From assembly GCF_014635545.1 (NCBI RefSeq), contig NZ_BMDA01000003.1:310001-374000 (forward strand): DNA of 64,000 nt. The letters are read 5' to 3'. Below the pieces are notes generated by a model. That model was not told the DNA's origin. It was given only the letters and a program-made list of their open reading frames with translations, and searched no databases. This DNA comes from Acinetobacter courvalinii. GTDB lineage: Bacteria > Pseudomonadota > Gammaproteobacteria > Pseudomonadales > Moraxellaceae. Of the stretch, positions 1-8,161 are shown one piece after another (position 1 is the first letter of the stretch; every line of letters starts with the position of its first letter). Position numbers and translations under genes: made by a program.

Positions 1-56
1 ATCTCGGTTGGATCGTAAGTGGTTGCAATATTTTGAGCAGATTGAGCGTCAGTCAT
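1..56 (-). CDS. valS: Valyl-tRNA synthetase, N-terminal fragment
   Basis: Reading the minus strand from an ATG at 56-54 gives MTDAQSAQNIATTYDPTEI before the window edge. The TYDPTEIE-type start is characteristic of bacterial valyl-tRNA synthetase, the class I enzyme that charges tRNA-Val. Only 18 codons are visible, so no catalytic motif can be checked. The gene is divergent from the unknown gene at 425. The identification rests on the N-terminal motif alone. Confidence 0.75.
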   Translation of the reverse strand, partial: MTDAQSAQNIATTYDPTE

Positions 57-424
57 AGTACAGAAGATTAAAATTGAATAAAAAATTGCATCTATTGTAG
101 CAAAAAATCCTCGCTTCTGTAGGTCTTTCAGCATGCCATCGCCGATTCAATATAGCCGCTCAAATAATGTCTGCATTCTGGTTTGTTGCAGTGACATGAG
201 AGCACATCCAGTTTCTTTAGCACAGATGATCTAAATGCAGGCAAGACGGGCTAAATCCTGATAAGGCACTTATAAACTTTGATTTTTTCTCATAAAACCG
301 ATGAAAGGCGTTGGATTTTTAAACAAATAAGATTAGATTTATGTGTAATGCATCACATAACTCAAAAATATTGATGCGTAAAACAATAATATAAAAATGC
401 GAAAACTAAAAAGGGATGAGGCTC
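57..424. other. Intergenic region between divergent valS and the gene at 425
   Basis: This 368-base AT-rich stretch must hold the promoters for valS (minus) and the gene at 425 (plus). TATAAA at 390-395 is a possible -10 for the plus strand but lacks a good -35. No ORF, terminator or repeat was found in it. Confidence 0.5.
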
Positions 425-1105
425 ATGAGTTATTCAATTCTGTTGAAGATTAATGAAGTTACACATGGACAGTTTGAAACAATTCGCCAGCAATTGAATG
501 CGGGGACGTCTGAAAGTCAGGCTCGTCTGCTGGGAGAGGTCTTGTCGGAAATCGCCTGTGATATTGTTGAGCAGGTCTTTTCAGTGTTGCTTATACAGAA
601 TCGCCAGCCGACCCAGTTAACGCAAAAATATACCGCTGAATCTGAAAAAATCATCCAGCAAATTATTGGCGCGGTACGCAAATATATGCCCTGGTCGATT
701 TCATTTTTTGGCAATGAACGGCTATGTCCCTTTGCCAACTATTTTTCCGATATGATCAAGTATCACGATGAGCAGGTCTATGTGTCTTATCCGATTGACC
801 GACATTTGGTACAACAGGCACATGCCTTGGTGACCCGACTCAAGAATAATGAAATCAGTGATATGGTCGATGTGTTCCAGACCCTGATCCAGATTGTAGA
901 TCTGGGCGTAACCAGCCTGATCCGTGAACCGAAAAAATGTCTCCACTTTAATACCGTGGTGGATAAAACCCTGAACGGGGTGATTAATATGACGGCTCAT
1001 CTCAGTTATAAACGTTTGGAAAAAATGAGCGATCAGGTCGATAGCAATGCTGCAACTGATTGTGTGAACCATTTTTTAGCATTTATGCATGTCGATAGCG
1101 AATAG
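425..1105 (+). CDS. Conserved protein of unknown function, first of a tandem paralogue pair
   Basis: A 226-residue soluble protein that I do not recognise. An in-frame ATG at 416 exists, but the ATG at 425 is preferred: GATGAGG just upstream can act as a ribosome binding site, and from 425 the protein aligns end to end with the protein encoded at 1219. Roughly half of the residues look identical between the two. The strongest shared blocks are KYMPWSISFFGN around residue 90, LIREPKKCL around residue 165, and VDKTLNGVINMT followed by YKRLEK near residues 180-200. There is no signal peptide or membrane segment. A stem-loop at 1161-1190 separates it from its paralogue, so the two may be expressed at different levels. 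The conserved Cys and basic residues suggest a shared binding function, but that is a guess. Confidence 0.8.
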   Translation: MSYSILLKINEVTHGQFETIRQQLNAGTSESQARLLGEVLSEIACDIVEQVFSVLLIQNRQPTQLTQKYTAESEKIIQQIIGAVRKYMPWSISFFGNERLCPFANYFSDMIKYHDEQVYVSYPIDRHLVQQAHALVTRLKNNEISDMVDVFQTLIQIVDLGVTSLIREPKKCLHFNTVVDKTLNGVINMTAHLSYKRLEKMSDQVDSNAATDCVNHFLAFMHVDSE

Positions 1106-1160
1106 AGTGTGATAAATTCGGCGGATACAACGCCAAAAACGATAGAAAAATAGATTGGAT

Positions 1161-1190
1161 AAAAAGGGCTTGTTCAACAAGCTCTTTTTT
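1161..1190 (+). terminator. Rho-independent terminator after the gene at 425
   Basis: The stem GGGCTTG / CAAGCTC (one G-U pair) closes a TTCAA loop, is extended by A-U pairs, and ends in a run of nine Ts. Confidence 0.8.
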
Positions 1191-1218
1191 TTTCAATCTA
1201 ACAATTAGGGTTATTAGA

Positions 1219-1881
1219 ATGAACACCGCCGTTTTTTTAAATATTCATGCGGATACTTATGCACGTTTTGCACATATTCGGACACAATTATTGCAAGGGA
1301 GCAAAGAAAGTCAGGCCAGTGCTTTAGGCAGTGTCTTGTCCGAGATGGCCTGTGAAGTCATGGAACAGGTTTTTATCGTTTTATTACAAGAAAATCAGCA
1401 ATATTCGCAAACAGGCGAATCTGAAAAAGTGATTCAGCAGATTCTGGACGCCATTCGTAAATATATGCCTTGGTCGATTTCATTTTTTGGTAATGACCGT
1501 CTAATTCCGCTGGTTGAATATCTTTCCAAAACCTTACAGATCGAAGATGAAACGGTTTATATGACCTATCCGGTCAAGCAGCCGTTGGCCGAGCAGGTCA
1601 AGGCGTCTAGCCAGAAACTGGCCAATGGCGATCATAACGAAATTTCAAAGTCTCTTAAATTACTCACCGAAGTCATTGATGCAGGGGTTGATCACCTGAT
1701 TCGTGAGCCAAAAAAATGTTTAAAGTTCAATTTTGTGGTGGATAAAACCTTAAATGGCGTGATTAACATGACCACGCATCTGGGCTATAAACGTCTGGAA
1801 AAATTAAGTACCCAGATTGATCAGCAACTGGCTGCAACCTATGTGGATTACTTCCTCAAATTCATGCGGCATTCAGCATAG
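1219..1881 (+). CDS. Conserved protein of unknown function, second of a tandem paralogue pair
   Basis: A 220-residue soluble protein, full-length paralogue of the protein encoded at 425. The shared blocks are RKYMPWSISFFGN, LIREPKKCL and VDKTLNGVINMT. The main length difference is a loss of about four residues after position 64. No recognised domain, signal peptide or membrane helix is visible. The SDR gene starts only 14 bases after its stop, so the two are probably co-transcribed, which hints at a role near a lipid or steroid-like oxidoreductase step (inference). The pair arose by duplication; retention of the same core motifs in both copies argues that both are functional. Confidence 0.8.
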   Translation: MNTAVFLNIHADTYARFAHIRTQLLQGSKESQASALGSVLSEMACEVMEQVFIVLLQENQQYSQTGESEKVIQQILDAIRKYMPWSISFFGNDRLIPLVEYLSKTLQIEDETVYMTYPVKQPLAEQVKASSQKLANGDHNEISKSLKLLTEVIDAGVDHLIREPKKCLKFNFVVDKTLNGVINMTTHLGYKRLEKLSTQIDQQLAATYVDYFLKFMRHSA

Positions 1882-1895
1882 GCAGGATATAAAAA

Positions 1896-2702
1896 ATGGC
1901 AAAACTGAAAAGTCTTGAAAATAAAGTGGTCTGGATTACCGGTGCTTCATCGGGTTTAGGCAAAGCGCTGGCACGTGAATGTGCATTGCAAGGCGCGCAG
2001 GTGGTTTTGACCTCACGCCGTTATGATGAGCTGGAAGCGGTACGGGTCGGGTTACTCAAGCCTGAACAGCATCTTTCGATTGCTGCCGATATTACCGACG
2101 AAGCACAAGTACGTCATGCGCATGAACAGGTGCTGGCAGCAAAGGGACGGATTGACTGGTTGATCAATAATGCTGGTCTGAGCCAACGTGCCTTGATTCA
2201 GGACACCACCATGCATACTGAACGGGCCATTATGGAAGTCGATTATTTCTCGCAAGTGTTCTTTACCAAGACGGTATTGCCGACTTTCCTGAAACAAAAA
2301 TCAGGCCGTGTGGTATTTGTCTCCAGTGTTGCAGGGCTACTCGGTACGCAATATCGTGCGACTTATTCAGCAGCCAAAGCCGCCATTCATATGTGGGCCA
2401 ATAGCTTACGTGCCGAAGTTGCCAATGACGGTGTTGAAGTCTCGGTGGTTTTCCCCGGTTTTGTCAAAACCAATGTGTCTTTCAATGCCTTAAACGGTGA
2501 AGGTAAACCGCAAGGCCATCAGGATGAAGCGATTGAAAATGGTCTGGATGCCGATGTATTTGCTGAACGGGTGGTGGAATCCTTGATGGCAGGGGACGAA
2601 TACATTGTGGTGGGGGGTAAAAAAGAGCACCTCGGTGTACTGGTGTCGCGTTTATCGCCGGGTTTACTGTATAAAATGATCCGTAAAATGAAAGTGAAGT
2701 AA
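1896..2702 (+). CDS. SDR-family NAD(P)-dependent oxidoreductase
   Basis: A 268-residue classical short-chain dehydrogenase. The cofactor motif TGASSGLG is at residues 15-22, NNAG at 91-94, the catalytic Ser near 143-144, and YSAAK gives Tyr157 and Lys161. SRR at residues 40-42, after the second beta strand, favours NADPH. The C-terminal LSPGLLYKMIRKMKVK tail is amphipathic and resembles the membrane-associated tail of DHRS7/retinol-dehydrogenase-like members that act on lipophilic substrates. The substrate cannot be read from sequence. It follows the paralogue at 1219 by 14 bases, with AGGA as ribosome binding site. Confidence 0.9.
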   Translation: MAKLKSLENKVVWITGASSGLGKALARECALQGAQVVLTSRRYDELEAVRVGLLKPEQHLSIAADITDEAQVRHAHEQVLAAKGRIDWLINNAGLSQRALIQDTTMHTERAIMEVDYFSQVFFTKTVLPTFLKQKSGRVVFVSSVAGLLGTQYRATYSAAKAAIHMWANSLRAEVANDGVEVSVVFPGFVKTNVSFNALNGEGKPQGHQDEAIENGLDADVFAERVVESLMAGDEYIVVGGKKEHLGVLVSRLSPGLLYKMIRKMKVK

Positions 2703-2735
2703 GTATCACAATGGCGTATTTAAAAGTGAGTCGTC

Positions 2736-3068
2736 ATGGTCAATAGCCAGAATCGGCCAGCCCCTATCTCTGGTCATCATGTATCGATTGCCTCTATTGT
2801 CGGCTATGTGTTGCTTGCGTTACCCGCCAGCATTGTTATGGGTGGCGGTTTGAGCTGGCTATTCACGTTTAATATGGCAGACTTTGAGGGTGGCAGCGGC
2901 TATGCTGCGATCTTCGTTTTTATGTTGACAGCACCGATCAGCTTTTTAGTCAGTCTGATTGCCTTGCCGATTATGATTAAAAAGAAACCAACAATTGTGC
3001 CTCGTGTGATTTGGGTGTTTGCGGGCTTAACTTTACTATTGCTTTTATATGTCACAAGTATCATGTAG
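2736..3068 (+). CDS. Small integral membrane protein, unknown function
   Basis: A 110-residue hydrophobic protein with three predicted membrane helices, near residues 17-43, 55-83 and 88-108, and a short KKKP loop before the last helix. It follows the SDR gene by 33 bases and may be in the same transcript. No family was recognised. Confidence 0.7.
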   Translation: MVNSQNRPAPISGHHVSIASIVGYVLLALPASIVMGGGLSWLFTFNMADFEGGSGYAAIFVFMLTAPISFLVSLIALPIMIKKKPTIVPRVIWVFAGLTLLLLLYVTSIM

Positions 3069-3123
3069 TTGCCTGAAATAATGAAAATCTGGTCTGACTG
3101 ATAGATGCTAAAGGTAGAATGAA

Positions 3124-3831
3124 ATGACAGTAGATAGCCGTAAGAAAGCCGTTTTTAACTGGAGTGGAGGCAAAGACTCTGCTTTGGCCTTGTATAAAGT
3201 CTTACAAGAAAAAGAGTTTCAGGTTATCGCTTTATTGACCACGGTCAATGAAGAGACCGCATTGTCTTCGATGCATGCGATTCCGCATACATTGCTTGAA
3301 AAACAGGCTGAGAGTATTGGCATTCCGCTTTATCCGGTATTTCTGCCCAAAAACCTTCCGGTATATGAACAACGTATGCTGGACGCCGCCAATCACTTTA
3401 AGGCGCAAGGGGTTGAGCATTTTATCTTTGGTGATATTTACCTGAGCGACGTGCGGCAATATCGTGAAGAGCGTTTGCACCCTTTAGGCATTGAAGTGGT
3501 GGAGCCGATCTGGAATCTGAACTCGGCTGAGGTGATGCAAGATTTTCTGGATTCAGGGATCAAAACCAAAATCATCGTGACCGATGCCAGCAAACTTGAT
3601 GAATCCTTTATCGGGCAGGATATTGATGCCGCTTTGCTTGAGCGTATGCCAGCGGAGGTGGATGTCTGTGGTGAAAATGGTGAATATCACAGCTTTGCTT
3701 ATGCAGGTGCTTTATTCAAGCATCCCGTTGAGTTTGAAATTGCGGAAACACGTCAGCTGTCGTATGAGTTCAAACTGGACAATGGCGAAGAAAAAACCTA
3801 TCACTACTGGCAAGCGATTTTTGCAGAATAG
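3124..3831 (+). CDS. DUF71 (diphthine-ammonia ligase-like) ATP-pyrophosphatase
   Basis: A 235-residue PP-loop ATP pyrophosphatase. The SGGKDS motif at residues 14-19 binds and adenylates with ATP. Near residue 180 is CGENGEYHS, the signature of the DUF71/ATP_bind_4 family. The eukaryotic and archaeal members (Dph6) amidate diphthine on elongation factor 2. Bacteria have no diphthamide, so this protein must do something else; some bacterial DUF71 proteins are linked to cobalamin salvage. No cobalamin gene lies nearby. An adjacent ATG overlaps upstream, but AAGGTAG suits the chosen start. Confidence 0.85.
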   Translation: MTVDSRKKAVFNWSGGKDSALALYKVLQEKEFQVIALLTTVNEETALSSMHAIPHTLLEKQAESIGIPLYPVFLPKNLPVYEQRMLDAANHFKAQGVEHFIFGDIYLSDVRQYREERLHPLGIEVVEPIWNLNSAEVMQDFLDSGIKTKIIVTDASKLDESFIGQDIDAALLERMPAEVDVCGENGEYHSFAYAGALFKHPVEFEIAETRQLSYEFKLDNGEEKTYHYWQAIFAE

Positions 3832-4065
3832 GGCCAAGGTCCTGTATATGACACAGGGCGGTTAAAATTTATTAAGTTATTTCTTTATTTTTAATGGGTA
3901 AAAGCGGTTTGATCAACATTATGGAGCTTATGCACAATCGCTAGATCGATTGAGCTTTAACCCAATAGAACCACACCGTAGCAAGCAGGTCTGAGCGCTG
4001 CTTCGGGTGGCACAAAAATGAAAAAAGCTTGCCTCACTTTAACCGTGAAGGCATGGAGATTGTAG

Positions 4066-5694
4066 ATGGAACGACGACTTTCACTTTTGGCCAAGGAACG
4101 TACGATAGCCCGTGCGGGCTATAACCGTTGGCTGCTACCACCTGCCGCACTGGCAATTCATCTCAGTATTGGTATGGCCTATGGCTTTTCCGTATTTTGG
4201 TTGCCCTTATCCAAAGCTCTGGGAATTGATGCGCCGATTGAATGTAAAGATATCGGTTTGCTTGAACAACTGTTCACCACGACCTGTGACTGGAGTGTGT
4301 CTACTTTAAGCATCATGTACACCTTGTTTTTTGTATTCCTAGGCTCATCTGCCTTTTTATTTGGGGGGTGGCTTGAGCATGCAGGACCACGAAAGGCGGG
4401 TGTGGTTGCGGCATTTTGCTGGGCGGGTGGTTTGATTCTGGCTGCGCTGGGTGTATATACGCATCAGTTGTGGCTGTTGTGGCTAGGAGGGGGAATCGGA
4501 GGCATCGGGCTGGGACTGGGTTATATTTCGCCTGTATCGACCCTGATCAAGTGGTTCCCAGACCGTCGAGGTCTCGCCACAGGTCTTGCCATCATGGGCT
4601 TTGGTGGTGGTGCCATGATTGGCGCGCCGCTCGCGGATCAGTTGATGAAGTTCTTCGCGACTGATGTTTCGGTAGGTGTATGGCAAACCTTTCTGGTCTT
4701 AGCCGCCGTTTACTTTGTTTTTATGATGGGAGGTGCATTTGGTTATCGGATTCCGCCTTCAAACTGGAAACCAAGTGGCTGGCAACCCGCAGCAAGCCAA
4801 GCGAATGCGCTGGTCACCAGTCGTCATGTACATTTAAATAAGGCATGGAAAACCAGGCAGTTTTGGCTGATTTGGGGCGTACTGTGCTTAAATGTTTCGG
4901 CAGGTATTGGTATTTTAGCGATGGCGTCTCCGTTGTTGCAGGAAGTGTTTGGTGGACGTCTGATCGGTTTAGAGATCGGGATCAATGAATTAAATACAGA
5001 ACAAAAAATGCAGATTGCGACCTTTGCCGCAGGTTTTACCGGTTTACTGTCATTATTTAATATTGGTGGGCGGTTCTTCTGGGCATCTGCGTCGGATTTT
5101 ATTGGTCGTAAAAATACCTATTTCATTTTTCTGGCCTTGGGCTTCTTATTATACGTTTCGATCCCACAACTGGCTCATGCCGAAAACCTGCCTTTATTCG
5201 TTTTAGCTTTCTGCGTCATTCTGTCCATGTATGGCGGGGGCTTTGCCACGGTGCCTGCTTATCTGGCGGATATTTTTGGTACCCAAATGGTCGGGGCAAT
5301 TCATGGGCGTTTATTGACTGCATGGTCTGTGGCAGGGGTATTGGGTACTTTGCTGATTACCAATATTCGAGACTATCAACTGGCGCATGGCGTGGCTCAA
5401 GCCCAATCTTATGACACGACCATGTATATTCTGGCGGCTATGCTAGCCATTGGATTTGTCCTCAATTTAATGGTCAAGCCGGTTGATGAAGATCAATACA
5501 TGACCGAAGATGAATTGGCTGCCGAGAAGGCCTTGGCTCATGAGAGATTACCGCAAGATTCCAGCTTGAATCATGGTGTAGCACATGCACCTTCCAAGAC
5601 AATTACTGTGGTACTGGCCTGGCTGGTGGTTGGTCTGCCTTTACTGGCAGGCATTTGTTTTACCTTACAAAAGGCGATCGTTTTATTTCATTAA
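4066..5694 (+). CDS. OFA-family MFS transporter (oxalate/formate antiporter-like)
   Basis: A 542-residue major facilitator with about twelve membrane helices and an additional hydrophobic segment at the C-terminus (residues 515-540). The loop FPDRRGLATGLAIMGFGGGAMIGAPL after helix 4-5 and FGGRFFWASASDFIGRKNTYF in the second half are typical of the oxalate:formate antiporter family. That family exchanges or imports small carboxylates across the inner membrane. The substrate is not fixed by sequence. An extracellular insertion of about 25 residues containing two Cys lies between helices 1 and 2. GGAG eight bases upstream supports the start. It is monocistronic, with a strong terminator after it. 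Confidence 0.85.
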   Translation: MERRLSLLAKERTIARAGYNRWLLPPAALAIHLSIGMAYGFSVFWLPLSKALGIDAPIECKDIGLLEQLFTTTCDWSVSTLSIMYTLFFVFLGSSAFLFGGWLEHAGPRKAGVVAAFCWAGGLILAALGVYTHQLWLLWLGGGIGGIGLGLGYISPVSTLIKWFPDRRGLATGLAIMGFGGGAMIGAPLADQLMKFFATDVSVGVWQTFLVLAAVYFVFMMGGAFGYRIPPSNWKPSGWQPAASQANALVTSRHVHLNKAWKTRQFWLIWGVLCLNVSAGIGILAMASPLLQEVFGGRLIGLEIGINELNTEQKMQIATFAAGFTGLLSLFNIGGRFFWASASDFIGRKNTYFIFLALGFLLYVSIPQLAHAENLPLFVLAFCVILSMYGGGFATVPAYLADIFGTQMVGAIHGRLLTAWSVAGVLGTLLITNIRDYQLAHGVAQAQSYDTTMYILAAMLAIGFVLNLMVKPVDEDQYMTEDELAAEKALAHERLPQDSSLNHGVAHAPSKTITVVLAWLVVGLPLLAGICFTLQKAIVLFH

Positions 5695-5710
5695 CCTGAA
5701 AATCCTAGTC

Positions 5711-5745
5711 ATAAAAAATGCCTCGCATCATGAGGCATTTTTTAT
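5711..5745. terminator. Bidirectional rho-independent terminator
   Basis: A perfect 14-bp stem (ATAAAAAATGCCTC at 5711-5724 with its complement at 5732-5745) closes a 7-base loop with A/T runs on both sides. It serves the MFS gene on the plus strand and the YbjQ pair on the minus strand. Confidence 0.85.
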
Positions 5746-5793
5746 TGTGTTCGATATGTCTGTTGCGGCTTGAGAATATGCGACTGGAACAGC

Positions 5794-6228
5794 TTATTCG
5801 ATGATTGCCGTTCCATAAGCAAACACTTCAACCATGCCACCTTGCATCCCCAGTTCTGTCGTACTGAGGCGAACCCCCATAATCTGTTTAGCGCCTATGG
5901 CATGCGCTTCTTGCTTCAGGCGAACCACAGCTTCACGACGCGCACGTTCTACCACACTTTCATAGCTGACCAGACGTCCACCAAAGAAGTTGCGAATGGA
6001 TGCCAGTACATATTTAAAATAATCGTGAGAGATCACCACATTACTGCTGATCATTTGCCCGGGTGCTGTGGGGTGTACGAAGCGATTGGTATCAATCCGG
6101 ATATGGGCGAACTGTTGTTCTTTCTGATCCAGTTCACGTAAGTGTTTTTGCTCGATATGGCGACCAAAGCCCCAACCCACAGTAAACAGGATCAGAAACA
6201 GGACAATCTGAAAAATTAATCCTTCCAT
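5794..6228 (-). CDS. Membrane-anchored YbjQ/UPF0145-family protein
   Basis: A 144-residue protein with one N-terminal membrane helix (about residues 4-22), a short charged linker and a C-terminal YbjQ-type domain (PF01906, once called heavy-metal-binding). The domain shows the family pattern of a LVSYESVVERARREAV helix, GAKQIMGVRLSTTELG and a terminal VFAYGTAI strand. The family forms pentameric beta barrels; its function is not established. It lies 8 bases downstream of a soluble YbjQ homologue, so the two are co-transcribed. Confidence 0.8.
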   Translation of the reverse strand: MEGLIFQIVLFLILFTVGWGFGRHIEQKHLRELDQKEQQFAHIRIDTNRFVHPTAPGQMISSNVVISHDYFKYVLASIRNFFGGRLVSYESVVERARREAVVRLKQEAHAIGAKQIMGVRLSTTELGMQGGMVEVFAYGTAIIE

Positions 6229-6236
6229 ATGCTTGC

Positions 6237-6587
6237 CTATGCGCCGAATGGATCAGGGAGTTTAGGCGCATTAGGCTGCACCACTACCGCTGTACCATAA
6301 ACAAACAGCTCAGATGCACCTTGGGCAATATTTGAGGTCGAGAAACGGATGCCCACAATGGCATTGGCACCTAAAGCTTTTGCCTTATCAATCATCCGTT
6401 GTGTGGCTTCTTGGCGTGACTCTTCGAGTAGTTCGGTATAGCCTGTCAGTTCACCGCCGACAATATTCTTTAAACCCGCCATCAGGTCACGTCCGACATG
6501 CTTACTGCGGACGGTGCTGCCATAAACCACATCAAGCTGACGTAAAATTTCATGGCCGGGTACAGACTCTAAACTGCTCAGTAACAT
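6237..6587 (-). CDS. YbjQ/UPF0145-family protein, soluble
   Basis: A 116-residue protein covering the whole YbjQ domain: VPGHEILRQLDVVYGSTV at the N-terminus, ARREA-type helix ESRQEATQRMIDKAKALGANAIVG written here only in part, and LFVYGTAVVV near the end. There is no membrane helix. It leads the two-gene unit with the membrane-anchored homologue, suggesting the two form mixed oligomers at the inner membrane (inference). The proline-rich C-terminal tail (PNAPKLPDPFGA) is an extension beyond the domain. Confidence 0.85.
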   Translation of the reverse strand: MLLSSLESVPGHEILRQLDVVYGSTVRSKHVGRDLMAGLKNIVGGELTGYTELLEESRQEATQRMIDKAKALGANAIVGIRFSTSNIAQGASELFVYGTAVVVQPNAPKLPDPFGA

Positions 6588-6652
6588 CGTCTTCTTCTAA
6601 ATCATCAATATTTCAATGTTTGAAGATAAGAAATATTCGCAATTGTTGCAAT

Positions 6653-6680
6653 AAAAAAGCTCACCGAAGTGAGCTTTTTT
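6653..6680 (-). terminator. Terminator of the adeIJK operon
   Basis: A perfect 12-bp stem AAAAAAGCTCAC / GTGAGCTTTTTT closes a CGAA loop. On the minus strand it lies 16 bases beyond the adeK stop and ends in six Ts. Confidence 0.9.
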
Positions 6681-6695
6681 GTCTGCAAAATCAAA

Positions 6696-8156
6696 TTATT
6701 TTGCGTAGTGCTGTTGTGAGCTTGAAGGCTGGTGCGTAACTGTCTCGCTGGTTGAGGCTTTTAGGCCGCCACCCAGTGTTTTATAGAGCTCAACCTGATT
6801 GTTCAGGTCAGCCTGTTGCAATAACAACAAGCCTTGTTCCGCTGAGTAAGCAGAACGTTGAGCATCCAACACGGTCAGGTAACTATCAATACCAGCACGG
6901 AAGCGGGCATTTGAAAGTTTATAGGTCGTATTGGTCGCATCAACCAAACGGCGTTGTGCAGTTAAACGATCGCCAATGTTGGCACGTGTTGCCAAGGCAT
7001 CATTCACTTCACGGAAAGCTGACTGGACAGACTTCTCATAGTTAGCCAATGCAATTTTCTGATCTGTTTCAGAGATTTTGATGTTGGCCTTACGTGTACC
7101 CCAGTCAAAGATCGGGATATTCAGGCTTGGACCAATTGACCATAATCCATTGGCTGATTTGAATAAATCACTCAAGTCAGTCGATGCATAACCCGCAGAA
7201 CCCGTCAGGCTAATGGTTGGGAACAGTTGTGCTTTGGCAGCACCAATATTCGCGCCCGCAGCACTTAACTGGTATTCAGATGCTTTGACATCCGGACGGT
7301 TGTTCAATAAGTCACTTGGTAAACCGGCACTTAATACACCTTGTCGGGTGATACGCGCAACTTGCTGTTGTGGCAACAGATTCTGAGGAACCTGCTGGCC
7401 CACCAGTAAGTTCAACAGGTTTTGTGCCTGAGCAATCTGGGTTTTGTAGTTGGCCACATCATTACGTGCTGTTTCAACTGAAATCTGTGCCTGACGCACA
7501 GGAATTTCACTATCAATACCCACATCAAAACGTTTTTTGTTCAGGTTAAACGAGTCTTGTTGCGCTTTTAGCGTCTGATCGGCAAGTTTAAGTTGTGCAC
7601 TTGCAAACGAGTAATTTAACCAAGCCTGAGTGACCTGACCAATTAAGCTGATTTGCGTGGCATCACGTGAACTTTGCGTCGCGAGATAGCTATCCAGGGC
7701 TGCATCTTTCAGGCTGCGTACACGACCCCAGAAGTCCAGCTCATAAGAGGTCAGACCCAAGCCCACCTGATAGGTTGAATAGGGGTTGCCCGGATCACGG
7801 CTAGGGGTGACCTGACGAACGGCACTACCACTTGCGCCAATGGTTGGCAACTGGTTGTTTTCCGAGATCTGGTATTGCTGCTGAGCTTTTTGAATATTCA
7901 AAGTAGCCGTACGTAAATCACGGTTATTGGCAAGCGCCATATCAATCACTTGTAGTAAGCGCTGGTCAGCAAAGAAATCTTTGTAACCTTGTTCCGCGAT
8001 TGATGTTCCAGAAGCATTGCCATAAGACGCGTAGCTTTCAGGAATATCTGAGCTTACCACAGGCTCTGGCCCGCGCATGCTTTGGCAGGCAGCCAAAGAC
8101 AGCGCGAGTGCAGAGATTGCAATGCCACGACTGGAAATAGACCATACAGTTTGCAT
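6696..8156 (-). CDS. adeK: Outer-membrane channel of the AdeIJK efflux pump
   Basis: A 486-residue TolC-like outer-membrane factor of the NodT/OprM lipoprotein type. The signal peptide ends in the lipobox LSLAAC, giving an acylated Cys24. Two tandem OEP repeats follow, with typical long coiled-coil helices. The ATG at 8156 is preferred over the upstream TTG at 8165, because AGGAGC lies about 10 bases before it and AdeK proteins start with MQ(T/K)VWS. It begins 5 bases after the adeJ stop. AdeK forms the exit duct that joins AdeJ and AdeI to expel antibiotics, dyes and detergents from the cell. Confidence 0.95.
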   Translation of the reverse strand: MQTVWSISSRGIAISALALSLAACQSMRGPEPVVSSDIPESYASYGNASGTSIAEQGYKDFFADQRLLQVIDMALANNRDLRTATLNIQKAQQQYQISENNQLPTIGASGSAVRQVTPSRDPGNPYSTYQVGLGLTSYELDFWGRVRSLKDAALDSYLATQSSRDATQISLIGQVTQAWLNYSFASAQLKLADQTLKAQQDSFNLNKKRFDVGIDSEIPVRQAQISVETARNDVANYKTQIAQAQNLLNLLVGQQVPQNLLPQQQVARITRQGVLSAGLPSDLLNNRPDVKASEYQLSAAGANIGAAKAQLFPTISLTGSAGYASTDLSDLFKSANGLWSIGPSLNIPIFDWGTRKANIKISETDQKIALANYEKSVQSAFREVNDALATRANIGDRLTAQRRLVDATNTTYKLSNARFRAGIDSYLTVLDAQRSAYSAEQGLLLLQQADLNNQVELYKTLGGGLKASTSETVTHQPSSSQQHYAK

Positions 8157-8161
8157 CACGA

